This document shows, piece by piece, positions 10,576 through 22,509 of a stretch of 64,000 bases of DNA. The first letter of the stretch is position 1, and each line of letters starts with the position of its first letter. Both the position numbers and the translations under genes were made by a program. The notes beneath the pieces were generated by a model that had not been told where the DNA came from, made no database searches, and saw only the letters and a list, made by a program, of their open reading frames with translations. Origin of the DNA: Hemileia vastatrix (taxonomy: Eukaryota; Basidiomycota; Pucciniomycetes; Pucciniales; Zaghouaniaceae); the NCBI GenBank assembly GCA_030280995.1, contig JASXTE010000001.1:19890106-19954105 (forward strand). The letters are read 5' to 3'.

Positions 10576-11477
10576 ACCCCTCTCCTCTTTTACATAAGCA
10601 ATGGCCTTCTCTCACTTGAACATCACATCCAACAACAACTTCTTCTCTTCTCCAGACAACCAACCATCAGGTCCAAAATTAACAACACCTAATCTATTAA
10701 AAGTGATTCTTGACATTTCAGAAAATTCAGGTGTATTCTTCACCAAGGGACATTCATAAGGATCACTTGATAGCCTTGGTCTTCTCAAAGGTGGATTTAA
10801 TTCAGCCGGTAGCAGTTCATTAATCGGTAAGATTTTATTTGCTACCTTCTTATATTTTTCTGCCTCCACATCTACATAAACTTGTGGTAAAATATTTATT
10901 TATGTATTGCCATTGGAAATTTTATCAAAGGAATTCACTTCATCATCAGAATAAGAATAAATATAAGTAGAAAAATATTTTATTTCATTTTTAAATTTAA
11001 CCCTTTTCTCTTTTCCATCATCTAGTTTATCAAAAAAATTTCCAACACCTTTAATTCCCTTATCCATCATAAAATCTCCAGTAAAAAAAGTTGGCAGTTT
11101 ATCCTCTTACTGGAGGACCGGAATCGTATTATCACAAAAAAATTTTTTTTGTGTTTTAATTATACTACGATTTTTTATAGAATTTTGATGAAATAATTGC
11201 AGTTTACCCTCTTGCTGGAGGTCAGAAAATAAACCATTCCAATTTTTATTCAACATAATATTTCCCATCTTCCCTCTTGATCCATTCTCTAATGTGATCA
11301 AAAATCTTGACAGAGAAGTGAGACAAACCAAAAATTTGAAAACATAATAACAATTTAACGTATCATTAACAAAAAATAATTGAGAATCCACTTGAATTAT
11401 CTCCAAGTGAGCTGACCTATTGCAATCTGGGATCTCATCCTGGGGAGAGATTGCAACATTAGAGTGATCAGCCCCCG
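10576..11477 (-). pseudogene. Protease-RT linker of A1
   Basis: Minus-strand coding fragments connect protease and RT. At 10612-10869 the frame (KYKKVANKILPINELLPAELNPPLRRP, NFGPDGWLSGEEKKLLLDV) aligns with the start of the A2 pol frame at 38800-39060. From 10870 to 11477 frames are short and disrupted. CAGTTTA-type hairpins with CCTC/GAGG stems sit at 11095-11116 and 11200-11221. I know no domain name for this linker, and its sequence is poorly conserved between A1 and A2 apart from the Pro-rich and GPDGWL segments. Confidence 0.6.
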
Positions 11478-12284
11478 CTACCCCAAAAAATGAGGCTTTC
11501 CAAAATTCCCCTCTAAACATAATTCACCAGAAGCCATCCGTTTAATACACCACTTCTTGATGCAAGTACAACACTGACACAGAGTAGTGATCCCTGGATG
11601 TGTCTCCCAACCTTCATCTCCAGGAGGTGCCAACTGCATATGTAACCTCCTCATATCTTCACCAGTTATCTCCAAGCTAATACCCATTCCAGCTTGATAA
11701 CCAATCCAGGGCTCAAAATCCATCAAAAAAGGACCACCAAGAACAGTTTTAACTTCCCCTCTGGCCATATAAAAGTGAACCTTACCAATAGATCCACCAA
11801 TACCTAATTTAACATTCTCAGCTGTACCCATCAGCTCTGTTGCATGCCCTCCAATACCTCTGAGGTTTCCCCCAGTACCAGTTTTAATTGGCAAGCCAAT
11901 AATTGTTACTTTCTCTAAAGAAATTAAATTAATTTGAGACCCTGAATTGACCAAGGCCTTTACCCCTTTACCATTAAGAGTTACCACCAGGTAACCCAGG
12001 GGAGCATAAAAATGTGTTTCAACATCCTCCCAAAACTTTTCAGCATTTTCACAAATATATTCCACCTCTCCAGCAGAAACCCGTCACCTCATCAGATGCT
12101 TCTTTTGCTTCTCTGCAAATGCCAGACTAATCATGAATAGCTCTCCTAAAGATAAGGGAATCTGAAATTGATTCACCCTATTTAAAGCTTTGTCCATTGC
12201 ATTCTCTTGACCGGATACTACTGGCCGCTCGTACTGGACTTTTGATTTAACAACCTTGGCCCTGGACACCTCTTGAGGACCCAC
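11478..12284 (-). pseudogene. Aspartic protease of A1 (active-site Asp lost)
   Basis: The retropepsin-like segment reads LVVTLNGKGVKALVNSGSQINLISL, with Asn where the catalytic Asp of D-S-G should be; A2 keeps ALVDSGSQINLIS. It continues with KTGTGGNLRGIGGHATELMG and GGPFLMDFEPWIGYQ, then a short cysteine cluster (LCQCCTCIKKWC) that A2 shares in part (MCQCMDCC). A stop at about 12081-12083 (TGA in LMR-stop-RVSAGEVEY) separates the upstream part, 12084-12284. The enzyme would have cut the Gag-Pol polyprotein; this copy should be inactive. Confidence 0.8.
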
Positions 12285-14007
12285 ATTGCCATATTCACCC
12301 CCATAATAACATCTTCACTACTGATAAGCCTAGCTACATAACCAGCTTCTTTCACTAATTCTCATCCATTGCTAGTCCTTCTTACTCCCTCCATTGGGAT
12401 GGGACCACTAAAACTTGGTCTGGGTAGTGACACCAAAGGTAGGTGCTCCTCAGAATCCGAATCATCTTCTGGCATAGGCTCACCATTTAAATCAAATTTT
12501 CCATAACTAGGGGGCCTTGTATCAGCAATCCCCTTCTGAATTCTATAAATTTTTTCCTTAGAGTAAGGTCTCGACTTGTTAATTTCCTTTCCAGGTTTAG
12601 CCTTTAGTTGGCTCTGAATGCTACTTTTAGCTTTAGTAGCAGCTGCTCTTCTAGCAGCATTGACATCATATTTGCCAGCCATACAGTTACCCTACACTCT
12701 AGAAACCCTTGCCAGCTCCAAACCACCAAAAGAAATTGAAAATTTGGCCTTACTGACCTCTTACTCTTTACCTTTATCAGCTTTACCACCGCTTTTACCA
12801 TCACCATTTTTGCCACCCTTGGCATTATCATCATCATCCTTCAATTCTTAAAACCAGGCTCTTCTTTTAGCCACCATATTCCTTCTAAGAAAATCATAAG
12901 GTGCTTGTCCATTGCTGGGATTGATGAACAATCAATCAGGAAATTTATAAACTTTACCATCAAATAACACTCTCCCAGAATCCAAGTCTTTATCAAGAGT
13001 AAAACATACTCCATCTCTGTTCCCCCTCCTATTACAATAGGAGCACACCTTTGGCTCATCATAGCCACCTCTAAAACCATTACCACCATTACCATTACCA
13101 TTCCTACCATTGCCATTATAATTTCAATGTTCATATCCTCTAGATTGATAAGATGTTGAAGTCAATGAAGAAGCAATTGGGGCCTTGTTGGCCTTCTGAG
13201 TCTCTTGGACAAATATTTTTAATTTTTTAGTTAAATCAGACAAGTGATTGACCATCTTGTTGTCCACAGTACCCTCAACTTTTTCCACCGGTAGTCCATT
13301 TGAGCCTTCCTGGCTTCTTGAGCTTTGACCATGATATTGTTATTTTCAGCCAAAAATTCACTAACCTTGCTGACATACTGAGTACATGACTCCTGATACT
13401 TTTCCAATGCCATTAATTTAAGATGGGCTTGAATGTTCTCTTTAATAACCTCCAATGCCAGCAGTTTTTGTTTGCCATTAGGTAGTTCCTTCATTAAATC
13501 CTTTCTTGAAAGATCCTTCAAGACGTCCATTCAAATATCCCTGCTACAAGCTGACCAGAACAAAACCTTAGCTTGATTCTCATGCAGAAATTTTTCCACC
13601 AGAATAATATATTTGACCACTTCATCGAATTGAACACATAGCTTCTTGAAATTAGCCATGGAAGAAACACCACCCTTTGCCTTCCAATCACCAACAATTT
13701 TATTAAGGTCCAGCATAGTAAACCTAACACCACATATATCAACCATAGCCTTAGACAGCTTTACACAATCCTTATCCTTGAAAGCCTGTATAGAAATGAC
13801 TTCTTTCTCCACCTCCCTATCAGCAATAAAAAATATAACCTGCTTCCCCATATCCTCATGAGAAGCACCATCAACAGCAGCAGCAGCTTCATACCTTCTA
13901 ATAAACCATTTAACCTCCTCCCCATTAAACTTTGTGCCATCCCTAGAAACAATCCTGACTGAAGGAATAAGAGGAAGAGAAGAACCAGAAGCAGCAGCAG
14001 AAGACAT
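12285..14007 (-). pseudogene. Gag of A1 (broken)
   Basis: From the ATG at 14007 the minus strand encodes a capsid-like Gag (IVSRDGTKFNGEEVKWFIRRYEAAAAVDGASHEDMGKQ) matching A2 Gag at 42294. A TGA at 13531-13533 falls where A2 has Arg; a frameshift near 13290 and further stops follow. The zinc knuckle (about 13020-13065) reads CSYCNRRGNRDGVC, with the His replaced by Asn. The C-terminal part 12362-12682 (RPYSKEKIYRIQKGIADTRPPSYG) is conserved with A2. Gag would have packaged the element RNA in cytoplasmic particles. Confidence 0.8.
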
Positions 14008-14163
14008 CCCAATAAAGTAAGAAAGCGTTTAAACCATTAAAAATAAGCAAGCCTCTTGCAGGCTAATGAAATAAAATTGATTAGAGTTCCAAAGAATAAG
14101 CCTTTTTCAGGCTAAGAAAGTCCTAGATCCAAATAAGTCCTAGAAAAATCTAGAGATTTCGAA

Positions 14164-14180
14164 CCCCATGTTGGGCGCCA
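14164..14180 (-). promoter_or_regulatory. Primer binding site of A1
   Basis: TGGCGCCCAACATGGGG on the element strand, two bases inside the 5' LTR. It starts with TGG, complementary to a tRNA CCA end. The tRNA is not named here because the match was not searched. Confidence 0.7.
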
Positions 14181-14182
14181 AA

Positions 14183-15241
14183 TATGTAGGTAGACTCTTA
14201 CAGTCCCCTTGCTGTAAGCAGAATCCGAAGGAGTTGGATAAACCGAAGAAAACTCTGTCCTTCTAAGTAAAATAAGGGTTGTTCAAATCACTAAGCTCTC
14301 TAGTCTACTTGAATTTATTGAGATATATATATGAAACTCTTTCTAATTAACGCTTGTTAGGATGATTGAGCGGTTCTTCTGTGCAAAACAACTGAAATGC
14401 AACAATAAAGTTACACCAGATACAATATTTTAAAAGAATGAAGTTTTAATGCTTTTAGATTTTTATAATTTTTGAAAAGAGATACTATAAATGAGTCCCT
14501 GGAGTTGAGACCTTTCTAATGATACCCTATATGTTTATGTTTAAGAGTTGTTGAGTAAAATATTTAAAGTGTTATGTAAAATTGTTATTTTATAAGGGTA
14601 TTATAAATAATTAATTATTTTTTGTTTACAAAAGAAAAATATGAATAATGGTTGTTATATTATCTATTTTCCTCCATTTTCCTTTGAATAATTTCAAGTC
14701 TACAGCCTTTTATGCATATTAATCAGTCATGTGCCCTTTTTCCCTCTGAAGTGCAGCCAGAGCTCATCCGGACCTCCGGACTCAATTAGAACCTTAAATC
14801 TATAATAAAAATTCTAGAAAAATTACACATGATAGAGCTACTTCTCCTTAACATACCTAACTATTTTTTGTAGCTTGCGCAGCTCTTTTCACCCCGTGAA
14901 ATATCATCAAAGTTAAGTAACTTTTGAAAAATGTAAATAATTTAATAAATCTTCAAAAATCAATTAAAAATATAAAAAAAATAGTAAAAATTCAGGGAAA
15001 AATCCCAAAGGTTCTTGAGATTCTTTAATTTAATTAAATTTATTTTTGAGGCCGTAAAAAACTATATTACCCGTGAAATTAATAAATTTGACCAAACCTT
15101 CATATCTTGACTTTTTCAACTTCATTTTTTCGTTTAATAATAAAATATTTTAAACTAATCTAGCTTCTCCGATAACTGTCCTATTCCCAATAAATATTCA
15201 AAATAGGCTTTTAGAGCCGTACTAAGATTTGGAATGCCACA
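14183..15241 (-). repeat. 5' LTR of A1
   Basis: Collinear with 2450-3528, differing by small substitutions and the missing short duplication. Ends in CCACA, followed by the CCGGT target duplication (15242-15246). Its interior end has AATATGTAGG where the 3' copy has TGTATGTAGG. Confidence 0.88.
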
Positions 15242-15246
15242 CCGGT

Positions 15247-17618
15247 TGAAGAGGATGAAAGGAGGATGAATAAGTGTTCAATCAATTATGCAAATTTTAA
15301 GAATAAGAATATTCTTCATTGGAGGGAGGTAAAAATAGTACAGAGCTAAGATTTATTTAAGGAGGATATTGGGAAATACTATAAGACTGGGGAAATCCAA
15401 TTTAATTATATATATTATTTTTATTATTAAGAACAGATGGTTTAAAATGAAAACTGGTTAATTATATAAGTCAAGCTTTAAAAATTAATTAAAGGTCAAG
15501 AAATGAAATTATAGGACTAAAAGTGTATTAAAATTGAATTCAGGAGTCTCAAGAAACTTTGTGAAATTTTGGGAAATTTTTACTATTTTTCTTCTATTTT
15601 CAATAATTTTACAAAGTATTTTTGATTATTTTTGATTTTTCATAATTTACCAAACTTTGATGACTTTTTACTAGATAAATAGGGCTTTTCAGACTACAAA
15701 AGGTAGTTAGTATTATAAGGAAGAAGTAGTTCTATCATCTGTAATTTTTCTAGATTTTCTGTCAGTATTTTTAGGCCCTAATTGAGTCTGGAAGTATGTA
15801 CAAGCTTCAGAATGCTCTTGACAGGCTCTGTAAAAACTCCAGTGATTTCCGGATGAGCTCTGGGATTCTCCAGCAAGGGAAAATAGGACTTGTGAAATAC
15901 CATGCATATAAAGCTTGTAGACTCGAAATTAGAACAGAATATACATCATATATACAACTTAACATTTAACCACAACAACAAATATTATCAAGCACTTTAT
16001 TATTTTACGTAACAAATTATAAAATTGTAATACCCTTATAATATAACACTTTAACATAACATTTTATAAATTTTACTGAAAAACTCATAAATATATACTT
16101 ATAGGTTATCATTATAAAGTTCTCAACATCAGGGACTTGATTTTAACATCTTTTTTCAATAAAAAATAAAAGCTTCATAAAAACATAATATTCAATCATT
16201 TACATAACTTTTCTAAGTACAGCTTTGCTGTTGTGTTTCTTTTCCTAATTTCAAAGAATAAAGATTCTAGATCTCAATACGGTTAATAAAAAAAATTAAT
16301 TGGTCATTTTATATCAAGTAGAGGTTTTAGCTTATTAATTGTGAACTCTTTATTTACTTAAAGGGACAGGGTTTTGTCAGTATATGCTAGTACTTAAGTA
16401 TGATATAATAGTAACTATTTATTGTACAACTACTTATTATTAAATTATTTAGTGATTAAACCTCAGGGTAGGACTAATTAAATAGTTATTCTCAGTATTA
16501 ACTCACAATATTTGGATTTTAGTGCATGCTAGTGGTGGAAAATAGACTAATAAAATATGGTTATAGCTAATATAAAGATAATATCAATTTATAAGGGCTT
16601 TAAAATATATTTTTATATGATAATAATTGCTTTTGATGTTTATTTGAGTTGTAGTAAGTAAGTGATCTCCAATAAGCCATCAAATCCTCCCTTACTTATA
16701 CCAAAATCTACTGGAGTGCACAGACCTTCAATCCAGATGATGTCACTGCTATCCCCGGCTATTACAGCACTTTAAGGGCTCATCACCTTCCCATGGTGTC
16801 CACTTCAAGAAGTTTCAACACCCAGACCTCCAGCAAGGACCCTCCATCACAATTAATGATATCATAAACCCATACCATAAATAGAGAAAACAGATAAAAG
16901 AGGATACCATAAAGAAACAGGTAAAATAACTCATCCAAAGAGTGTAGAATGAAACCTAAATCATATAAAGGAACCAAATCAACTTTCCCAGCCCTCAATA
17001 ACAACCCCAAGCATCCATATTAACCCAGTAAACATATCCCAGCCCATAAATTCGTGAAAATCCATCAAAGGAAGCAGGTTAAGTTGTCCAAACTGGATAT
17101 ATGTGCCTAAAAAAGGTGTATATGCTTTTTTAGGTGTTTTGAGTCCACTGAATACATCCATATGACCTAAAATAAGCAGAAAAATAAATTTTATAGGCTA
17201 TCTAGAGGTTTAAACCCACTTATATACCTATATATACATAATATAACTACATATTTCACTGAATATGAGATTCATGTATACATATAAGCTTATGTATGTC
17301 TATAATTACTTAATATAACTTAATATAAGTATATTATGACTCCATTAACACCTTAATAAGAATTTTAGGGCTATGTATAAGCTATTTAAACTACTATAAG
17401 TAATATAATAGTGTAATAGTTATATATATAAGCATTATAGCCATATATATAAGTATTATAACCTTAATTTCAAATTATAAGATTAATTAAATTAAGGTAA
17501 TTTTTTTTAACATAATAGTTACTCATTCCTGTGGATACCTAGACTGAAAGTTTTATTTGGTTTATCCAACTCCCTTGGATTCTGTTTACAGCAAGGTGAC
17601 CGTAAGAGTCTTTCTACA
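15247..17618 (+). mobile_element. Element A0, right part: gene leader, polypurine tract and 3' LTR
   Basis: 15247-15317, read on the minus strand, is the leader of A0 ORF A (compare A1 3540-3650) and rejoins 2445 once A1 is removed. 15318-15330 is the polypurine tract ATTGGAGGGAGG. The 3' LTR follows (about 15331-16375 and 17555-17618). It is similar to the A1 LTR in reverse orientation and ends CCGTAAGAGTCTTTCTACA, but is far more diverged. It is interrupted by solo LTR S1, with GTTTT on both sides. No coding potential is supported. Confidence 0.75.
16376..17549 (+). mobile_element. Solo LTR S1
   Basis: Starts GTCAGTATATGCTAG and ends AGACTGAAA, flanked by GTTTT at 16371-16375 and 17550-17554. 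It aligns end to end with S2 (46572-47747) and, inverted, with S3 (59820-60886). The shared core includes ACTGGAGTGCACAGACC and the CACCCAGACCTCCAG block. Frames such as 16783-17010 on the minus strand recur in the other copies but are short and diverged, so I treat them as chance. Confidence 0.85.
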
Positions 17619-18859
17619 ATGCTAATATGTATTCTCACCTATTACCTCACTCTGCCATTAAAAAAATTTAGGGAAATTTGATGCATAGAAAATTTTAAAT
17701 TTTAGTAAGATTTCCTCAAGTGAGAATAAATGGAATTATATTTTAAATCATACTATTGACGTGTGTAAAAAACCCTTAGATTGAGAATTAAATCATTACT
17801 TGATCAGAATTTTACAGATATTCCTTTCTTCTATCTTAAATAAGAATTAATCTCTGATTCTGTATCTGTCATTATTTTTCTTTCTATTTTATTCTACTAA
17901 TTCTTTTTCTCAGCTCATGATATAGAAACACTTTGATTGTTTTATAGGAGAAAATTTAGGATATATAAGGGGAAGGAGAATGGATTAAGGACACCACACA
18001 ATATGGGAGGTCGACTTGCTAGAAATTACACGAACTTGAGCCCAAATTCATATCCAATTGAGCACAAATTAAGGTGGTGTTGAAACAATCATGAGAAAAT
18101 ATTGATTTTAATTTGAACACAACTTGAAATTAATTCAAACATTTATTGAAGCACAGTTGATCATTGGCAAATCCAATCTTGATGCTTGACTTACTGGAAT
18201 TGTTGTAGGAATATTGAAGTAAGTGAACCCCACTACCAAAAAAAAAGTGGGCACATTCATAAGATAGTGAAAAATCATGTTTTTTGTTTTTTCTTTAAAA
18301 ATATAAAATTTGTTGTAAAAATTGAACTAAAACCCTTTTTGCATGCTTTTACAGGATTTTTCACCAATCAATTTATATATTAATCTCCCAATACTATAAT
18401 AAGTTATTCAATAAAAAAATTATTAAAATGATACTTTTCATCAAAATTTTATTAGTAAAAATTTCCTGAAGTATATATTTGTTCTCATTGTATGAGTGTA
18501 TATTCTTAAGTATTTCTCAAGCTTTTAAGTATTAGTGGAAGCTACATAAAGTTTAAAATTTATGTTAAAAATAATTTAGTTAATTGTACAATCCAAAAAA
18601 TTAATATTTATACCATAATTATAGATTTAAAAATATTTTATTGTCACTATTTTTTCAAAAAAATAATTTACCATTACCTTCATTATAGAAAAAAATAAGT
18701 GTCAATTTTAAAAAAGAATAAAATATATGGCTAAAAAATTTTGCACAATAGTTATAAGTTTTTTATTGTTTCATGCCATTTTATTTTCAACTCTCTATAA
18801 TTTATTATATATATATATTAATTATTCTCTTTAAAAATTATACTTCCTAATACTTCCCT
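17619..18859. other. AT-rich spacer with a partial MITE end
   Basis: No gene is supported. At 17992-18033 the sequence CACCACACAATATGGGAGG..GACTTGCTAG matches the terminal repeat of the MITE at 50133-50393, but the opposite end is not found downstream, so it is a truncated or heavily decayed copy. A small hairpin (CCCACT/AGTGGG around an A run) lies near 18227-18253. Confidence 0.5.
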
Positions 18860-19400
18860 CTCCTCTTTTGTGCTTCCCATATGCTCCCCCTCACACATTC
18901 TCTCACTCTGTTAAATTTAGTGCTACTCTCCCCAGTCCTCTCTCCTCACCACCCCTTGTATCCCCCTCCTCCACCCCTCTCCCTCCCACCTCACCTCACC
19001 TAAATCACTTTGTTACACATACCACCCCTTTTGATCCCCTATCCACTCTTATATATCTCATATCACTATGAATAATTTTAACTGATCTTCTTCTCACCCC
19101 TTTTTCTCTATATGAAAAAAGGGGTGAATTTACAAGCCAAAAAGGTGGGGTGAGCAGCAAAAGGATCAAGATGGTTTTTAGTTTAAATGCTTGTGATAGG
19201 GAACAAGAAGGTTGGATTTGGAATTGAGAGGTTTAGGATATCTTAAAAATGGATTGGTGGGTTAAAGTGTGGAAAGGAAAGGTTGAGGTGGGAGGTGAAA
19301 GAGGTGGGGTGAGAAAGGGAGGAGTGAGAAAGGGGTGAGTATAGATGAGGAGGGAAGCAAGGCTAATGGGGTGGGGTGGGTTGAAGAGTATGGAAACTTA
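18860..19400. repeat. Purine/pyrimidine foldback
   Basis: A C/T-rich stretch (about 18860-19060) is followed by a G/A-rich stretch (about 19120-19400). They are centred on the hairpin CACCCCTTTTT (19095-19105) and AAAAAAGGGGTG (19115-19126). The arms are alike in composition and partly complementary, resembling the larger foldback inside the Harbinger element (53161-53990). Short frames on both strands follow from the low complexity and are not listed as genes. Confidence 0.6.
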
Positions 19401-20896
19401 CTAATGAATGTTGGATACTTCAGTAACTCCCTTGGGATTTTTATCAAAAGAAGAGATATGGGAACAAAGTCAGAGGGAATACAAAGGCAGAGAGGGGCAT
19501 GTATAGAGCTCAAAAGGATGTGAAATGATGTAGAAAAAAACTGAAGGTGGATACTATCTTTTGACCAAAGAACAGAGTTCATCCTGTCTGATTTCAGTAC
19601 TTATTTTCCACAATCAAAAACAACATGTAAAATTGGTTTATTTCTATCTGTACCCCTTGATCCATACAAGCTATTGGTTTATTCAATGTTTGTAATAAGA
19701 ACTGAACATTGAGACTGAAGATCTACAGGAATGTAAAAACTAGCCATTAAAAACTATTTCAATTATTTACAAAGATTTGTACAGAAATTTTATTAAGAAT
19801 ATAAATAAGATAGAAAACCAATAAAATGGGTAAAATTTTGAAACAAGTTGAGAAAAGCAAAAACCAATATTAACATTTTGAACTAATGCACTTTTTTCCT
19901 TTATTAGATGAATGTATAGAGCCTTTAATTTAGTTCAGAATAATTTTAGTGAGATGTATAATATTTTTAAATTCAATTATAAAATTTAAATAAATAAAAT
20001 TTAACATGAAACACATTGATATATATAGTAAACCTTTTGCTTGATTTCATGTTCTATGATTACTGTACATGCAAGATAAATAACCAAAATAACCAAAAAT
20101 TTAATAAAATAAGTATTTTAGCTTCCTCAATGTCTTTACTATAATATATTAAATAAAATAAAAAACATTTGGAGTCCTTTTTTTTACTAAAGTTTTTTCA
20201 TTTCAATGACTATATACATTTTCCCAAAATGATATATCTTAATTTTGGTGGAACTTAGATTGAACTCACAATGAGATCCTGTTTCTGACTGTGGTTCAAT
20301 TTAAGTTAAACTGTGAAAAAATTTCTAATTTTTTAAAAGTTTTTATCAAATATTTTTAAATTTAAACATAAGTATATTCTTATATCAAAACGATTTATAT
20401 TAAATACTTTAAATTTCTTGAAATAAAAACAAATGATGAATCATTTTGGAGAAATTTTTCATTAAAAATATTTGGATGATAATTTGCTAATATTATGAAA
20501 TTATTCTAATTTCTCCATGAAGGAATAAGAAGATAACTAAAAAGAATATTAATACAACTATAACATATAAAAAAGGTATCTGATCTTCTTTTTAGATTCA
20601 TACTAATTTAAAAAAACAGCTTGTTCATTTTAAGTACAAATTATATAGATCCTTCAAAGTCTCATATTATTATTTTTTATTTTCATGTGTAAATTAAACG
20701 GAAATCTCATAGGATAAAAATTATATCTTTTTAAAAAATTAAATAAATTAATTTCAAATAAATATATTTTGTTGTAAAAACTCAAACTTTAACCTTAAGT
20801 TTCTGTTTTAAAAGTGTACTGACATGTTGAAATATTTTCTATTCAAATTCATTTTTTAAAAATATATTCATTCTACTATTTATTATTTATAAGTTT
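19401..20896. other. AT-rich spacer, nothing recognised
   Basis: Long A/T runs without a credible frame. At about 20250-20275 the words GGAACTTAGATTGAACTCA resemble the interior of the MITE at 50190-50230, a possible old fragment. The stretch ends with AATTA (20897-20901), the left target duplication of B3. Confidence 0.5.
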
Positions 20897-20901
20897 AATT
20901 A

Positions 20902-21302
20902 TGTCAGCCAGGCTGCTAGATTCACCCAATAAAATAATTAATTATTTACTGGGATGAAGCCACACCTTTTTTCTTATTTTATTATTAATTATATTATATT
21001 TACTTTAAAATTACTTGTAATAAATTAACTAATTACAATGAGTAAATTTAAGTAAATATTTAAATTAATGTCCCTTATATTTTTATTCCCTAACATTGTG
21101 GTCAATGACAGGTTAAAAGAGATAAAAATATATTAATACTAAAATTGATAAAAATTCAAATAAGTTTATTTAAAATACTAAAATTATATTAAATTCTAAA
21201 AAATTGGAAAATAAAATTGTTTTGTAATAAGTGTGACATTTAAAGTTAACCTTTAAATATATCAAATAAATTAATATATACATTAAAATATTTTATTGAC
21301 AC
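20902..21302 (+). repeat. 5' LTR of B3, first part
   Basis: Begins TGTCAGCCAGGCTGCTAG as the 3' LTR at 58910 does, and aligns with it until the insertion of A2 at 21302/21303. Continues at 43471. Confidence 0.9.
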
Positions 21303-21370
21303 TGTAGACAATCCTATAGTACTAGCTATAGGCCTTGACCAAGGGATTTGGAGAAAAACCAGAGAGAAAA

Positions 21371-22509
21371 TGTTGGTCAGTCGTCTAGAAGAAGGTAAGA
21401 AAAAGAGGAGAAAAGGAGGAGAGAAGCAGGAGGACAAGGGGAAAAATAAAAGAAATAAATTACAATAAAATATTTAATTTATTTAAGAGGGAAACAATGG
21501 CAAGCAACTTTGAGAGATGACAAAAACTTAGAATTTATTAATAATAATACTATTTAATGTAAGGGTTCTGCGCGGAAAACACTTTTAATTACTATCAGAC
21601 TTAAAGCAACCTTTAAATTGTTATATAGAATTTTAATTAGAATTGTATTACTAATAAAAAAATATAAACGTAGTAAAATAGTATTTAATTTGTGGAGTGT
21701 ATAATAAGTGATGATGCTACAGGGGATTAACCAAGGCCCTTTTATAGGCAATGGGTCCTCTCAAGCGCCACTATGTTTGTAAATACAATAGTTAGAATAG
21801 AATAAAACAAATATATCAAAGAGTAAATGAAAAATAACAATGTAGAGAAAAACATGAAACAAATAATTAAAACCCCAATTAAGAATCCAATTTTCCCGCC
21901 ATTAATTCCCAAATCAGTAAGTAAAAATAGTGAATAACTAAACAAGATTGGAACATAGGAACTATGAGAAAAATAATTCCAAACAGATGGTACAGTCTGA
22001 TTTAAGGATATTTTAAGTGAAACAAAAAAATACTTTGACACAACAAAACATGTAATTAATCTCAATTTAGTATAAATTACTTAATTGGTTTTTCCTGACA
22101 TAATTAAGGGTAAAAGGAAGCGTCATTAATTATTGTTTAGTATTATATGAAAGGTGTTATTTAATATATAAACTTAAATAATTAATTTAAATTTAATATA
22201 AGTCAATTTTACGCTTATAATTATAATATATGTTTTTTCAATTAATTAAATATAAATTTATAATTATTAAGTAACATAAAAATGCGCCATTATTTGTAGA
22301 ATATATTATATTATGTTTAATTTAAATGTATATAAAAATTTATATAACCAACAAAATTAATATAACACTTGTATATAATAAAATACTTATATAATTTTAT
22401 TATGCAATAAAATAATAATTTATATTCATTAAATACCATTCTTACCCACTCTTTCAGGTTTTATAAGTTACATATCATTTACTGGACTCCTGGAATAGCC
22501 TGGCTGACA
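21371..22509 (-). repeat. 3' LTR of B1
   Basis: Pairs with 29398-30511. A TATA box (TATAAAAG, complement of about 21739-21746) precedes the presumed transcription start. The polypurine tract AGAGTGAGGGAG (complement of 22510-22521) adjoins it and is identical to that of B3. A 107-codon hydrophobic frame (21742-22065) in the upstream half is open in the B1 LTRs, but I do not regard it as a gene. Confidence 0.9.

Larger units (their letters stand above)
2450..15241 (-). mobile_element. Element A1, complete Ty3/Gypsy retrotransposon, family A
   Basis: A 12.8-kb LTR retrotransposon on the minus strand: 5' LTR 14183-15241, primer binding site, gag, protease, reverse transcriptase/RNase H, integrase, a 3.8-kb region with two genes on the plus strand, polypurine tract and 3' LTR 2450-3528. 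CCGGT occurs on both sides (2446-2450 and 15242-15246), the target-site duplication. It sits in the antisense ORF A of its relative A0. All gag-pol frames are broken by stops and frameshifts, and the protease and RT active sites are altered, so it is not autonomous. The LTRs look roughly 93-95% alike in the stretches compared by eye. Confidence 0.9.

Noticed and set aside
21742..22065. 107-codon hydrophobic frame in the B1 3' LTR, repeated at 29744-30067 and, longer, at 61293-61763
   Set aside because: The copies are nearly identical LTR sequence, AT-rich composition yields Phe/Ile/Leu-rich frames by chance, and the frame ends differ in B2. No independent conservation.
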